A stretch of 64,000 nucleotides of DNA from Proteles cristata cristata (GCA_017311185.1 JAESUZ010001506.1:434001-498000), one strand, 5' to 3'. Positions 45,228 to 58,029 are shown, numbered from the stretch's first letter. Numbers and translations are program-made. Notes: a model not told the origin generated them from the sequence alone.

Positions 45228-45385
45228 TTGTTTAAAAAGTTTTCTGTGGTATAATTTACATACCATCAAGTTTATACATTTTCAGTGTCAAGTTCAATGA
45301 CTTTGTGCAAATGTACAGAGTTGGGCAACTATCACCACAAACCAGTTTTAGAACATTTCCATCACCTCAGAGAGGTCCTGTGCTT
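45228..45385. mobile_element. Old L1 fragment
   Basis: 'tctgtggtataatttacata', 'ccatcaagtttatacatttt' and 'gttgggcaactatcaccaca' match a well-known old L1 segment. Orientation was not settled. Confidence 0.65.
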
Positions 45386-45389
45386 GTTT

Positions 45390-46435
45390 ATGGTGAATTT
45401 CCCTTAATTTATGCAACAAAAGCTCTGGAGTTAAAAGAAGGCTCTTTGGTTATTTACAGAGCTGATCTATTTTCTCCCTTCTCAGGAGCTTTTCTAAAGA
45501 ATTAGTTGTTGTTGATCTGAAATTCAAATATAACTAGGTATTCTGTATTTTTACTTGTGAATTCTGACAACCCTAATCCAGGACCCAAGCTGAATTAAGC
45601 AAGTGAATCAATGTTCATATCTGGAAATAAATGTACTTTTCTGGCACACTATAAATAACTGTGCACCATTTTATCAACTTTGAACCATCTTGGTTCAAAG
45701 ATCGTTAGAACCTAGTTCCAGTTAGAATCCAGGCTGAGAATTAAGGCTACAGAAATGCCCTAAAAAATTCAGGCCCCAACTGATATTTCACAAGCAAGCC
45801 TGGGACCTTTGGCATTCATATGGTTTATTTGCTACATTTGCCAAGGAAGTTTAAGAAAGTGAATGAAATTGTTAATCTTACAACTCACAATCAGAAATGT
45901 GACTATTAGGAGCACAAATTATAAGGAAGTCATTCTTAATCCTTTTGAGGTCACAAACCCCTTTGAGAGAATCTGACAGAAGTTGTGGGCCTCCTACCTA
46001 GAAACATGTATGTATACACAGTCACAACATTTTGCAATTGGAGGGTTGGGCAATTTCTGTGACAATGCGAATGGATGTTTCAAAAATCCACGAATGCCAG
46101 AAGAGCGTGGGCAAGTTGCTTAAAGCTGTCCTAAAGTGTTTGCTGTGCCTTGCTTTCCTTTTCCTCCCACTTGTGGAGGAAGGGGAAAAGTTGGAGTGAT
46201 AACAAATGAACTGGTTAGGGCAAGAAGACATGGCCAGGCTGCTCTCAGACAACAGTGGTGAGAGTTGTAGCAACTCCCTGAACTCTATCAACTTAAGGTT
46301 CATTGTCAGTAAGATGGACAGATTAGCCTGACAGTTTTCACATTATGTTCCACAGATCTGACAGGTATCTGAGAAGGGCACTCTTAGATCCTAGAGTACC
46401 ACACAAGATTTTGTTATCTTAAGACATGTTTGAAA
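45390..46435. other. No gene recognised
   Basis: 45900-46020 ('tcctttt'-'gaggtcacaaacccctttga') resembles a common old repeat, but I could not name it. A 93-codon minus frame at 46022-46303 has no recognised domain. Confidence 0.4.
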
Positions 46436-46447
46436 ACCACTGGGCTG

Positions 46448-46678
46448 GGGGTGCCTGGGTGGCTCATTCCATTAAACGTCTTGACTTTGGGTCAGGTCAT
46501 GATCTCAAGGTTCGTGCGTTAGAGTCCCATGTCGGGCTCTGTGCTGACAGCTCAAAGCCTGGAGCCTGCTTTGGATTCTGTGTCTCCTTCTCTCTCTATG
46601 CCCCTCCCCCGCTCACGCTCTTTCTTTCAAATATAAATACTCATTTAAAAAACAAAAAAAAAAAACCCAAAACCAAAA
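46448..46678 (+). mobile_element. SINEC_Fc-type SINE
   Basis: 'gggtgcctgggtggctcatt', 'gtcaggtcatgatctcaagg', 'atgtcgggctctgtgctgac', CT zone and A-rich tail. The 10-mer cactgggctg occurs at 46438-46447 and 46679-46688, preceded by a near-identical A run, giving a target duplication of 10 bp or more. Confidence 0.95.
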
Positions 46679-46689
46679 CACTGGGCTGT

Positions 46690-47105
46690 ATGGTCACCAA
46701 AGTTACCAAGGTTCTAAGTCATCTGAGTATCTGATTCTAGAATCTATAGAGTAGAGGTCAGGAGACAGTTAAGGAAGATCTGGGAATTGTTCCTCTTTGA
46801 GTCCAAGGGGAAAAGGCAGCTGGCAGGTTTAGGAGAGAAAGTCATCTCAGCCCTTACATCTCCTTAGTTCTGCAACATGTTTCTCCTTCTTTGTGCCTCT
46901 CTCCCTACAGTCACATGGAAAGCTCAGACACTGCCCAGTTCTCCTTCAGTAAAATTAAAAAAAAATATTTTTTCTCAATTGCATCAACCTAATTTAATCA
47001 ATTTTCCTTTGGGTAACAGAGATACCCAACCGTCTTCTGTAATGTCACCAACTGTAACAGTAGCTCAAATGGAAAAAGGACATGTGTGCCTAGCTCTGTG
47101 ATTTA
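46690..47105. other. No gene or repeat recognised
   Basis: A 74-codon frame at 46877-47101 has no recognised domain. Confidence 0.45.
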
Positions 47106-47109
47106 GAGA

Positions 47110-47285
47110 TAGTATCTTTTCTTGTGCCTTAGAGCACCTACAAAATATTATCACCTCCATTTTTCAGAAGAGAAAATGGAGGGAAAAAGCTAATTGTGAC
47201 TTACACAATTCAGCAAGCTATTGTTGTTTTAGCCAACAATAAAAAAGGATTTCAAGTCTCAATGCCTACACTTGTGGCCACTTTA
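47110..47285 (-). mobile_element. MIR fragment, antisense
   Basis: 'attatcacctccatttttca', 'gaagagaaaatggagggaaa' and 'ttcaagtctcaatgcctaca' fit reverse MIR. Confidence 0.65.
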
Positions 47286-47289
47286 CTAC

Positions 47290-48925
47290 ATTAAGGAAAA
47301 TTAAATAACCCACGACTTAAAAAATACAGACTTTACTCATTTATTTTCTCTCGAAAGCCCTCTACTACTTTAAGGAAACTTATTATCATGCCCAATGATA
47401 TGAAGCATAAAACTGTTTTGAATGTTTATTTCATCCCTCCTGACATCTACTAAGCAGATCTACCATGTGCATATTTATCATCTCAAAGGGAAATACATTA
47501 TTTAGTTTTGGGCTTTTATCTTATCCATCCTCTGTCCCTGAAACAGCACAAGAAATGTGTACACTCTGTTCTTATTTGTTGTCATAAGATACTAGCGGCA
47601 TGCTGGGAAGTAATGTTCCACACTTTGTGTTAAGACTTTTCTTTTTTAAACAGAGCTTGTGTAAATCACAGACAAAGTTGACAAATTTCACGGGTTAGTC
47701 ATGGCTAGCATATCAGATTTCATGGTTTGACAGAGATTAACAAGAAAATCATATTAGAGTTACAACTATTAGTAGATTCTTAGCTGTTTGGTAAAGAAAC
47801 TCAAAGCTCTCTAAACTGCACTGCCCTCTGCACACCATTACTGTCCCGCGGTCCCAGGGATGCAAAGCCCCCACAACTCCAGGGATCCTTGAGCATTTCT
47901 CAGGGTCACCTCCTGGCTACTGGCTCCCAAAAGGTCTAGCATTGTAAAATAAAGCAAGGGTTAGCACTTATGACCCAATTCATAAGAGTGTAGGGAGAAA
48001 AAAAATACAGGCACTCCACCCTGACATTGCCATGTGCTAAGGAGAGGACTCCATGATTGCAGCTGCTGCAACTAAGATATTTTAGGTAAAAAATTAAGTT
48101 TTCATGTCTTTATGAGGAGGCAATTCAGCAGAGGCCTTGTTAAAAGTGGTGGCCTGCAAGCGGACTTCAAAAAGCCTGCTGCCGGCAGAGCCATTTGGCC
48201 TGAGGGCTCTGCATATCCTCTTTCAGGTAAGAGCCTACTAGCTTGTCAACTTTGCATAAAAGACAGCCAATTTGTCAGCCATTTGCTTTAATTCTCTTTC
48301 CTAGTCTTCCTAATGATAAACTCCATACACCTTCTGGTCCTCAATATCATGTCTCTGACTGGAGGATGGAAATTCACTGGAGTCTCAGTCCGGCTTCCTT
48401 CCCAGGCGATCCTCCTGGGTCTTATAGGATGTCCCTAATCAGAACCACATCACTCTGCTAGAGGAAGTCCTTGCACAGACGCTTGCAAGACACTAGGGCA
48501 AATTAGTTTCAGAACACAGGAGGTCAGATTGGGAATAAAAGCTGCAGTCATCTATTGTGCTTTCTTTAGTTGAGAAAACTGAGGCAGGGTGCCTGACTCT
48601 TAAGAAACAAAGATTTGGGTAAGCAGTAGCCACTTAGGAAAGGAGTTCCCTTAACTGCTGACAACAATAGTCAGTTGTGGAAATGGAAAGTCCTGAAACA
48701 TTCCAGGTATTCTGAACATGAGCAAAGATTCTCTCATTTTCTCCATATAGGTGTTTATATGTCAATAGCACCCTAGATTGGTAAAATAGCAAAAGCTAAG
48801 TAAGGTGTTACTAGTTTGGTCAAAAAATAATTGCCAACTAGGGGTGTGTATATGTGCGTGTGTGTGTGTACGTTTGTACATGTATTACACATATTCTGTG
48901 TGTGTTAGAGAAATAAAGCCTATTT
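47290..48925. other. No gene or repeat recognised
   Basis: About 1.6 kb with only a short GT repeat (48848-48870). No exon or promoter could be supported. Confidence 0.45.
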
Positions 48926-48929
48926 ACTT

Positions 48930-49195
48930 AATAATAATAACAGCCACCATTTACTGTGCTCTTATGTGACAGGCACATGATGATAAAAGGCACTCCATGA
49001 ATTATTTCATTTACTCTCTTAACAAATTAGCATAGTAGGAATTGTCTTTGTCCCTAATTTACAGATTAAGAAAAACAAAAACAGAAACAAAAAACTGAGA
49101 TCAGAAGAGATTCCTGCCACAAGTTTAGTCATAGAGCCCTAAGTTGATCCCAGGGGTGCCTAACTCCCTTGTTTTTAACCACCGAGGTATACTCA
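48930..49195 (-). mobile_element. MIR SINE, antisense
   Basis: 'taataataacagccaccatt', 'tactgtgctcttatgtgaca', 'tttcatttactctcttaaca' and 'gtccctaatttacagattaa' follow reverse MIR. A purine-rich expansion (aaaaacaaaa) disrupts the middle. Confidence 0.8.
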
Positions 49196-49199
49196 GCCC

Positions 49200-50580
49200 T
49201 GCAAATTCCTTTCACTTCCATTGAGATGAGTGCCCAAACTAACTCTGAAAAAAAAATACAATTTCCTGGGAAGCAGGGATGGGAGCCATATTACTTCATT
49301 AGCACACAAGTGTGAGAGTTCAGCCTGCAAGGCTGTGGGCAGAGGGAGAGAGGGGTACGAGAAGAGGGAGAAGTTGTTGCAGAAGTCTAACACCTAGCTT
49401 CTCCAGACTCTTGCCCAGGACCAGCCTGCCTGGGGCAGGGAGACTCAGAGAACCAGAAGGACCAGGAGGCTTAATGGAAATCTGTCCCTCATCCAATTTC
49501 AGACTGGTAGCCTTCCCTCATCATGAATGGGCTTGCCCTGGAGATTTGGGGCAAGAAGCATTTCCAGTGTGCTTCTACCTTAACTAACACCACAGGGGCA
49601 GCTAACAATTACAAAAGGAATGAACTTTTTCATCAAATGCCCTTCCATAAAACCATTTCCCAGGAAATGTAACACAGCATGGAGCTAGCCGACTGCAATT
49701 TTCCACCAACAATGAGCATCGTGGGGGCAACAGGTACTATATTTAAACGATTTTCCTCCAGCTTTTTGGCAAGGCTCTCTCTCAAGGAGACTTACTTGGG
49801 CCGAGGTCTCATTCCCTCCGGCCAGCAGGATCGGAATGTTTAATATGACCCTGTCTCTTCAACACCCATGTGTAAAACGCCAATAAACAAGCCGGCAAAG
49901 ACCTGCAGGTCTAATTGCCTTTTAACTCCGCCAAGATGATAAACTCCCAGAGCAAGGAAGGAAAGACTCCCAGGGATTTAACAAGTTTATCTGCCTGCCA
50001 CTTGAACATTTTCTGTCTGCCTACACTTCAGTGAATTCACCAATAAAAGGATAAAAGGGTCCCGAAACTCAGACTCCTCAATGGCCAAGAAGCTCCAGAT
50101 TCAAAACGTATGCCCAGCAAGAATCAGCTGGTTAACTGAATTTTGTTTGATGTGTTTGTAAGATCTGGAGCAAGGAAAGCGGGACCTCTCGCCCATTTCT
50201 AGCACTGGCCCTTTCCCTAATCTTAGTGATCAAGGCCCCCAAATCTTCACCTGCAACAAAGAAAACTGTCCCCACAAGAAAACTGGGAAAGATGACTCTT
50301 TCAGAAACTTCGTACATTCAAGTTAAGGGACTGTACCTACAGGGTAAAAGCCAGATGAGCCTCATCGCGTCACTTCTGCAAGCACATTCTCCCTCTTTCC
50401 CCCCCTGCCCGGACTTTCAAGCTTAGCATTTTAGCAGTTTTTCTTGGTTTGCACCCCTACCACCAAGAGGAAAAATTCTGAGAACTCTGTACCAATTAGA
50501 GTTAAATTGGAAAAGCAAAGTAAAACAAAACCAAAAGACTTGGGTGGGGGTTGTATAGGAAGGTAGGACATATGTAAGAC
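49200..50580. other. No gene or repeat recognised; candidate conserved block
   Basis: Repeat-free. From about 49600 to 50120 at least eight CpGs survive in otherwise ordinary DNA, together with short motifs such as aagatgataaac and cagctggttaac. This suggests, but does not show, conserved regulatory DNA. A 91-codon frame (49312-49587) has no recognised domain. Confidence 0.4.
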
Positions 50581-50595
50581 ATAAAAGTAGGGTGA

Positions 50596-50695
50596 GGGGC
50601 ACCTCAGTCAGTGGAGCATGTGACTTAATCTTGGGGTTGTGAGTTCGAGCCCCATGTTGGGTGTAGAGATTACTTAAAAATAAAATCTTAAAAAA
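50596..50695 (+). mobile_element. Short carnivore tRNA-Lys SINE with damaged head
   Basis: 'ggggcacctcagtcagtgga', 'cttaatcttggggttgtgag', the intact B box gttcgagcccc, then 'gtagagattacttaaaaata' and an A-rich tail. It lacks the CT-rich zone of the felid long form, and the 'gggtggc' of the A-box region is missing. A 15-bp perfect duplication ataaaagtagggtga occurs at 50581-50595 and 50696-50710. Confidence 0.92.
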
Positions 50696-50710
50696 ATAAA
50701 AGTAGGGTGA

Positions 50711-51175
50711 ATGCACATTGCCTCTCTAGGAGGCCACTTCACAATATGTATCAATGCAGATGTGGAACTTCCCTTTTAGGAATTTATTCGAAAGAAATTA
50801 TTGGACAAAGGCATAAACATAAAACCCAAAGACCTACATCATTCTAATAGGAAACATTTTAAAAAGAACTAAGTGTTTGTCATTAAGGAATGTTAAATAA
50901 CACAAAATTCTATCATTAAAATTATGCTGTAGGTATAGATGTGGAAACATGTCCAACACACAATGTTAAGTTCAAAAAGCATGTTATAAAAACATTTATA
51001 ATATGATTTAATTTTTTAAGAGGCTAGATACAGAAAAAAAGACTGGGAAAACATATAGCTCACCAAAATGTTAGTGTTTCTGGACGGTGGAATTCTTTTG
51101 CAAAGACTTGAATTATTCAAAATCTTTAATATAAAAAGGCATTGCCTTTAAAATCAGTTTTAAAGCACTAAAGCT
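50711..51175 (+). mobile_element. Old L1 3' end (L1M type)
   Basis: 'aacttcccttttaggaattt', 'aggcataaacataaaaccca', 'gttaaataacacaaaattct', 'aatgttaagttcaaaaagca' and 'ggcattgcctttaaaatcag' are typical of an old L1 3' region. Confidence 0.75.
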
Positions 51176-51179
51176 AAAC

Positions 51180-53845
51180 AATAAAATATCCCACTACCAG
51201 CACCACCTGATCAATAGGAAGACAATCACATCTGAAATAACTTACAAAAAGATCCAGCTTTCCCTTCTCAAGGAGACATGAGTAAAGAACATTAAAGGAT
51301 TTGGTCTTGATTTATCGGCACATTTAATTGTTGTTCAAGTGTATTCTTCAACGAGATGAAAATGAATGGCAAACCACAAGTGGGCTCCAGCCCCCAGAGG
51401 GCCTATTTCCCAGGGGGCCCACGCTTGTCTCGTCAGAGTACAAACACTGAGAGCTCCTCTGTTATGCTGACCCGTTCCACTCAATAAAACAAGAGCAGCT
51501 CTAGCGTAGGGTGCTTGCCAAATGAAAAATCTGAAGCACTATTTTTCTATTAAAATCTCATCCATGTTTTTCCTATTGGAACCTGGAAACTGGACAAATT
51601 CTGAAGGAATCCAAAGGAATTTCTTTAGAAAAGAATTCTGTTAACACCAAAAGCTCTCCAAGCACTACACCAAGCAAATGCTAGGTTGCATTATGCCGAA
51701 ATGTAAAAGCAGGAGTTCAAACCCAAAATGATGTGTCCTTCGCACCAGGCTTTGTGTATATCAGAGCTTATGCATTTGTACACTTATCCCCGTACATTTC
51801 TGCACCTCCCCTCCTTCATAATTTCATAATCAGTTCCAGATTTCCTATTTCTTCCACATTGTAAAGCATGGAATTTTGGATTTGGAAGACGCAAGGTTTA
51901 AAGGTATAGAAGTACAGTGGAAAGTATGATAAAAATAAAACTAAAATTGAAGTTTTGTTTCATAACCCACTAAGAAGTAATGAATTGAGAGCATGTCTCA
52001 GGGTCCGTTTGACCCCTCAGAAACAGAATATGCACACGTGCAAAATGGACCCTTTGGTTGGGACCCTTTGGAGGGAGGAAGCTCTGGGAGGCAAAAAGGG
52101 TTTGTCCATGCTATAATACATCAGTGGAAGGTAAGTCTGCCAAAGCACTGTAATGCTTCTCTCAAAATTCAGAATTCAGTCCCTGGTAAACAGAGGAAGC
52201 TGAAAGACCAGGTTAATCTAGGATAAACTTCATCTCTGGAGTTCAAAGACAACTGGCCTCTCTATGGGTTTCAATTGGAGGCTTCTTTGAAGGATCATTC
52301 TCAAATTCATTAAAGAATTTTCACTGACTTCACAGACTTTGGCATTAAATAGATAACTTGAGCTCTTCATTGCCTGGCAAAATGACTGTTCACCTTTGAA
52401 GCTCTGCAAATTGGGATTAAGTTGGCTGTTTGCCTTCTACCTCAAAGATGACTCCAGTCCATTGATCACTGAGTTTGGGGCAATCACCTGGTTGATCAAT
52501 GATATCAAATTCATTTCTATAATGTGTCTTTTTAAAAACACACATCCTCTTGTGGGTTGGTTTTGTTATGATTTTTGCTTTACATGTAATACTACTTGAT
52601 ATCAATGATTTCTCTTCATAGAAAACTTAAGGAAATACATTATGTTTTAAAACCCAAGTTTAACTTTTAACTAACTTGAATGATCTGTGGAATTTTTAGA
52701 TGCATACATTCATTTTAGAATTCTGCCTTGAATTTCACCTATTCAAATGCCATAGAGGCTGAGGCATCTCATCAGATCCCAGTGTGCTCTTTGGTGTGGC
52801 ATTTACTTGCTTTTCACAATGACTCTGCACATTCCAAAGAGGGTTCAGCATAAACACATACAACAACCAGCCTTTAGCTTACACCCTCTAACCCCGCCGT
52901 CTGCTTCCTGCACACCCCATAATCTAAAACATCTCTTCTTCACAGGTATATGGTCTTGGATTTGTCACGGTGAGCGCGAGACTTTACAAGGCCAATAAAA
53001 TGACAGCTGCACAGAGGGGACGGGGTGGCTTTTTACCGACTCTGAAACACCACTGCCTTTAACTCCCAGGGATCAGAAACTTGAAAGCAGTCTGATTCAC
53101 TTAGCTCTGTGTTTGTCATAAAGTTAAGGCTAATCAGATTTCCCCCAACTTGCAGCCCTATCTTAAATCCCCAAGCTTCTCCTATGCAAACTTAACTGAT
53201 GGAAGATGTGATTATGCCTTCTCAGGTCATAAATTCTAGATATTTATAACATAACAGTTGTCATTTAGGTCAATTAAGATGCTTTTACTGGCTCAGAGCA
53301 ACTACCTATGGGGCTTGTCCAATACCCTGACAGTGGTTTATGACCCTTAGGGTGATTTTGTCTCATAGGGATATGAAAGATGGCTGCATGTGAAAATGGT
53401 CAGGAGGCTCTTGAAGAATTTTCCTCATACTGTGATCATGCCTATTTCCACTCTGTTCCTAGAAGCTCAGACCCTTTCCTTATCCATAAAAACCACTCTC
53501 TGACTCTAAAACTTCCCCTACAGTTGCTTTCTTTGATCACCTTTTCTCTCCCAAAGACTGGAGAGGGAGATAACACCTCCTGAGACACTCTATGATAAAA
53601 CTCCCAAGTGGTGGGCTGGCCAAACACCCAGCTGGGAAATGCCAGACTTTTCCACATACATAAAATGTCCCTGAAGACTAGTGGGTTTTACTTTTCACAT
53701 GGGGCCAACTGCTCCCTCATGAAAGGCAGGATAGGGTGGCAATAAAGAAAGAATGGGACATATTTGGGGATTTTATGAAGATTGGTTTCAGCTTCTCCCT
53801 CTCAACTGTGAAATATCACTCATCTTCCCCTTGCTGTTTCTTTTT
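51180..53845. other. No gene or repeat recognised; longest repeat-free stretch
   Basis: About 2.7 kb without a recognised element. 51260-51680 keeps CpGs and holds a CTCF-like site. Frames of 60-77 codons (for example 51993-52226) have no recognised domain. Confidence 0.45.
51386..51405 (+). promoter_or_regulatory. Candidate CTCF-binding site
   Basis: The sequence around 51391-51403 reads cccccagagggcc, which fits the CTCF core CC-N-C-N-AGRGGGC. The match was made by eye against the recalled consensus. Binding is not shown. Confidence 0.35.
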
Positions 53846-53849
53846 TCAA

Positions 53850-54290
53850 CAAGGTCCTTGGGTACCCACTATATTTCAGGCACTGTGCTGGGGATGCAGA
53901 GATCAAGATACTCCAAGGCTGGCTGGAGATACTGGCACATTAATAATTATAATACCAAGTGTTAATAGGTCATGCACAGCAAATTCCAGAAGTACTGAGA
54001 AGTAGCATTTCCACTCTTGGAGGGGAGAGGGATGGTCGGGGAAAGTTCCTTGGGGAAAAGAATTCCTTGTCTGAGGCTTAGAAATGCAGGAAGACAGCTA
54101 GGCCAAATGGGGGAGAAGGAAGAGCCTTACCTACAGGGAGAGCAGCAGCTAAGACATGGGTTTGAGGAGGGCAGAGGATGTGTGAGAATGCCAAGCGGGT
54201 AGCATTCCAGAGCATCATGTGCCTGATGGGCAGTGGAGAGAGCTGAGATGAAGAGGCAAAACCAGGACAAGATCTGGTGGGGTTTGTACT
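53850..54290 (-). mobile_element. L2, antisense
   Basis: 'tatatttcaggcactgtgct', 'gggaaagttccttggggaaa'-like DNA at about 54040 and 'ctgaggcttagaaatgcagg' fit reversed L2 3' DNA. The far end is diverged. Confidence 0.6.
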
Positions 54291-54294
54291 TGCA

Positions 54295-55475
54295 TCACTT
54301 AGGATCACCGTGCTTGTTCAGAGGAGACCTGATCTAATGGCACCCTTTCCCCAAAACCCGTTAGACGTAGTTGAATAAGAATGATTTCTTTTTCTCACCC
54401 AAATCTATTTTCTCCATCAGCGTCAACAGCTGGCACTGTAAAATCCCCCAACCAAACTTGACAAAGTTAACTCTTCGAAAATCTAGTCACACCGCCCTTG
54501 GTGGAAAATCCTCTGCTTTTGATTACCATTCCAACCTCTGTTTGTAGAACTCAGGGAGAACATCCAACGTTCCACCTGGTAAGCACGCAACAAGTGCTGA
54601 CCTCATACAAGGTACTGTCTTGAGGATGAGTCACAGATGTGGTGGAGGAGGTATTACCTCAGTATACAGCGTGATTTTGAGGTACACAATGACACACCTG
54701 GATCTTAGAATTTAAAAGTTTTATTAATGTGATTCTTTCTTGCATTTCTGATGATGATAATTTAGTTGGGTTTAGCCAAAAAAACTTCCACCAAAACCAA
54801 CCCCCCCCAAAAAAAATCCCCCAAAGCACAACATTTACTAGGCAAAGGAGAGCACTAATGTGGAAAATATGTTAGAGCAACAACATTTGCAAATTTGCAG
54901 TATGGGAAGATGCAAGCTACCAGCAATTTCCCAAAATTAGCTGCTTAACTGTACTACAGAGATCCAGGGTCAGAAATGACAGTGTTGACCCACGTACGTA
55001 GTCACAGATTTCTCAAAATCAAATTGTACTTCATTTTCAAGAGTCTTACCAAAGTTTTTGCTACGGTTAAAAAGTTAAAATACTCAACTTTGTTTGTTTG
55101 TTTATTTATATTCTACCTTGTTCCCAAGAGGATGAAAGCATTTAATGCCAAATAGAAAAGGCTGTTATGACTGGAGAAGGGGAGTGAGGGCTTGAGTTAC
55201 ACCCGCCATGCAAAGGTCAGGTTGGCTCCAAGTAGGATTGGACAGTGCTGATAAAACTCAGAAAACTTTTCTAAAGCAAAATATTCTGATTTAACACATA
55301 ATCTCCAGCTGCTTGTGACAGGGGAGGGAAGAGGCTAAGAACTCAGTTCTAGAGGGAGTCTGGGAACCATGAGCTTCATTAGCTGCATCAAATCCCAAAT
55401 AAAAAGTTCATACTCTTGTCATTTGTTCTCTATCCCTGGAAGAGTATTTACATGTACTTGGCCCACGAGATAGTG
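54295..55475. other. No gene or repeat recognised
   Basis: Contains a C8 run followed by A8 at about 54804 and AT-rich DNA at 54700-55130. Nothing else could be supported. Confidence 0.45.
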
Positions 55476-55479
55476 TAAG

Positions 55480-55705
55480 GGGCACAGTGCAGCATGGAGG
55501 TCCTGGCTTCACTGCCTGGTTTGCACTATGGTTTTACCACTGGGGCAAGTCACCTAATATCTCAGTCCCTCAGTTTCTTCATCTGAAAATAATGCCACTA
55601 GCAGTCTTTACCTCAGAGGATTATTGTGAAGATTACAAAAATTAATACCTGTAAACAGTACCTGGTGCATATTAAGTGGTCAAAAATGTTATCTACAATT
55701 ACTAT
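55480..55705 (+). mobile_element. MIR SINE, sense
   Basis: 'tttaccactggggcaagtca', 'tcagtttcttcatctgaaaa', 'tgccactagcagtctttacc' and 'attgtgaagattacaaaaat' are in MIR order; near full-length. Confidence 0.85.
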
Positions 55706-55709
55706 TGTC

Positions 55710-56395
55710 TAGTCCTCTGTTAAGTACAGATAGATTAACAGAAATAAAGACCATTGCTTTGTCATAGGAACGTGTAGTCTAGCTGGAGACAAGATGGCCA
55801 TAGGGGAAATTACAGTGATCAAAAAAAAGGGAATCCTGGGGAAAACTGAGTTAGGACACTCTAAGAGCCTCAGGAGGTCAGGAAAAAGAGATAATGACAT
55901 TTTCAAAATTTTTCAGGAGGCTTAAAGGATTATATCTCGGCTGAATCCAATAGGTAGGATTCAGGCAGAAAATAGGGCAGTTCAGACAATGGCAAACAAT
56001 ACTCAAGAAGACGTGGAAAGGAAAATGAACACTATATTTTTAGAAGAGGAAAAAATATCTCATTATCTGGGAGTGGTGGAAAATCCATAAAAACTTCCTC
56101 AGGGGACTCATTTGGGAGGAATATGAGGACTGAGTAGAGGTAGTTGAACCTAATGTGGTTGGAAACAAGAGGAACTGGCAATTTGTCATCATGGGAGGAG
56201 CACAGAGAAAGTGTTTCAGGAAGGTGAACCTGGCAGAGGCACTCAGGTTCGATGGGCTAGGAAAGTTCTGAGTCAGGGAGGCCACCAAGAGGCCACAGGA
56301 AGGGTGAGGTCCTGTGGCAGAGGACAGATAGGAAGTGGAGCATGACAGAGGCCCTCCGGTCGGTGACTAGGCATCTGGACATAGCTCTAAATGCC
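55710..56395. other. No gene recognised; possible weak L2
   Basis: 'acgtgtagtctagctggaga' near 55770 hints at reversed L2, but the match is too weak to call. Minus frames of 65-82 codons have no recognised domain. Confidence 0.35.
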
Positions 56396-56399
56396 CTGA

Positions 56400-56545
56400 A
56401 CACGGAGTCCCATAGGATAGGTTTGAGGCCCAGCTCTGCCACTCAGTGGCCCTGAGACCAGGAGATGGACTCTGTTAAGTTCAGCTTCCTCCCTTGCAAA
56501 ATAGAAGCACAAATGGTTACTTCATAAGGATGAAAAGTACTGAGC
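56400..56545 (+). mobile_element. MIR fragment
   Basis: 'ggcccagctctgccactcag', 'ttcagcttcctcccttgcaa' and 'cataaggatgaaaagtactg' fit the MIR centre. Confidence 0.7.
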
Positions 56546-56549
56546 ATGA

Positions 56550-58025
56550 CACCTTGCTCATCCCAGAGTTGCTAAAAAAAAAAAAAAAAAAAGTAACCAT
56601 TTATTTGGTTGCCATGATAAAGAAGGAATTAAAAACAAGAGGCAAGAAAACAGAGGTTCTACACCTGGTCCCTAAGCCACTGAAGGAGACACAGTTACTT
56701 TCTGGCTCACTCTTCAGGAGACCTCGTTAACATTTAACATCAGCCATTTAATGCCTCATAGAGAAAGAGGTGCCAGTATGAATGGAGAGTCGAGTACTCG
56801 TTAATAATAAAGATACTAGTAAAGTATCCCCTTTATTACATACCTAACTCATTTCCATCTCACCATGGAAACCAAGTCTTCCCCAAAATATCAGACCAAA
56901 GGCAAACGGTGATAACTTTGTTTCATTTAAAAGAAACAGCTTAAGATTAAAAAAAGGGGGGTAATAAGTACTTTGCACTTTATTTCATAAGAAGAGGGAG
57001 GAAAAAAGATGACACATTTTACCAGTGATTACCTGCCCATTTTAAGCCCTGTCAGCAGCACAAAGACTTAAAGCAAAGCTAAATCCAGGCGCATTATTCC
57101 TTTAAGCCCCTGTGATAACTCAAGGGGACTGAAAGGCAGGTCTGTGTTTCTACAGGAGACTTGTGGTGGGTTCAGAAACTTTTAAAGAAGTGCCCTATTA
57201 TCTCAGGTAGGTGTGTTCCGAAGAATTTAAACTGAATGTACTTTTGTTTTAGTTCCCGAGAAATGTTCCTTATCCACCTAACTTTCCCAAAGTCCATCTT
57301 GCACAATGCAATTGCAGAGGTAAACTGTGCTTGACTTAATAAGTCTGGAATGAATAGCTAAGGAAGTGGATAACATTAGGAAATTCTTCACCAGCATGCC
57401 TTTTTGACCCTTACAGAACTGTTCTTGATGGCCCTGAGCATGAGCATGCAAGCCTTTACTTATCTGTTAGGCTATGAGATATTTGCAGACAAAGTTTTGA
57501 GAAAAGCCACAAAATCAAAGAGTATCAGGCAAAAAGACTTGCTGCTGATCATTGCTGATGTCCAGCTCTGGTGGTCACCAGTGGAAGGACTTTAGACCCT
57601 TCAAGAAATCTGCAGGAGAGAGATGATGGAGTAATTTCCCTAAGCCTGCTAAAGATATTCACTGAGGAATAGCCCCTCCAATCCATACACCCTCCTAGAC
57701 TATAAAATGCCTGAGCAATGATCCTTTCTTCCATTTTTTACACATGCAACTAACTAATATTATGACACAAATGAGTTTTTACTACCCAGCCGCTTTCTCA
57801 CTGAATACAGCCCAAGTCAGTGATGACTCTGATTACAGAAGAAAATAAATGGCTGCTCAGGATCCTTTGGATAAAGTGGCATTGGGAAAATAACCTCTAC
57901 CAGATGCACGGTACAGACGAATTGCTCCTGCTGACCAAAGACATAAAGACAAAAAAAAAAAAAAATACTTTTAGCTACCACAGATGCTCCACAAGCATGT
58001 GTAACTTATCTGTGCACAGGAGCGC
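56550..58025. other. No gene recognised; two long A tracts
   Basis: An A19 tract lies at 56573-56591 and an A15 tract at 57951-57965. I found no recognisable retrocopy upstream of either. Short frames (61-86 codons) have no recognised domain. Confidence 0.4.
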
Positions 58026-58029
58026 AGTT

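Noticed and set aside
56573..56591. A19 tract as the tail of a processed pseudogene
   Set aside because: No coding similarity or AATAAA signal just upstream; the DNA before it is a MIR fragment.
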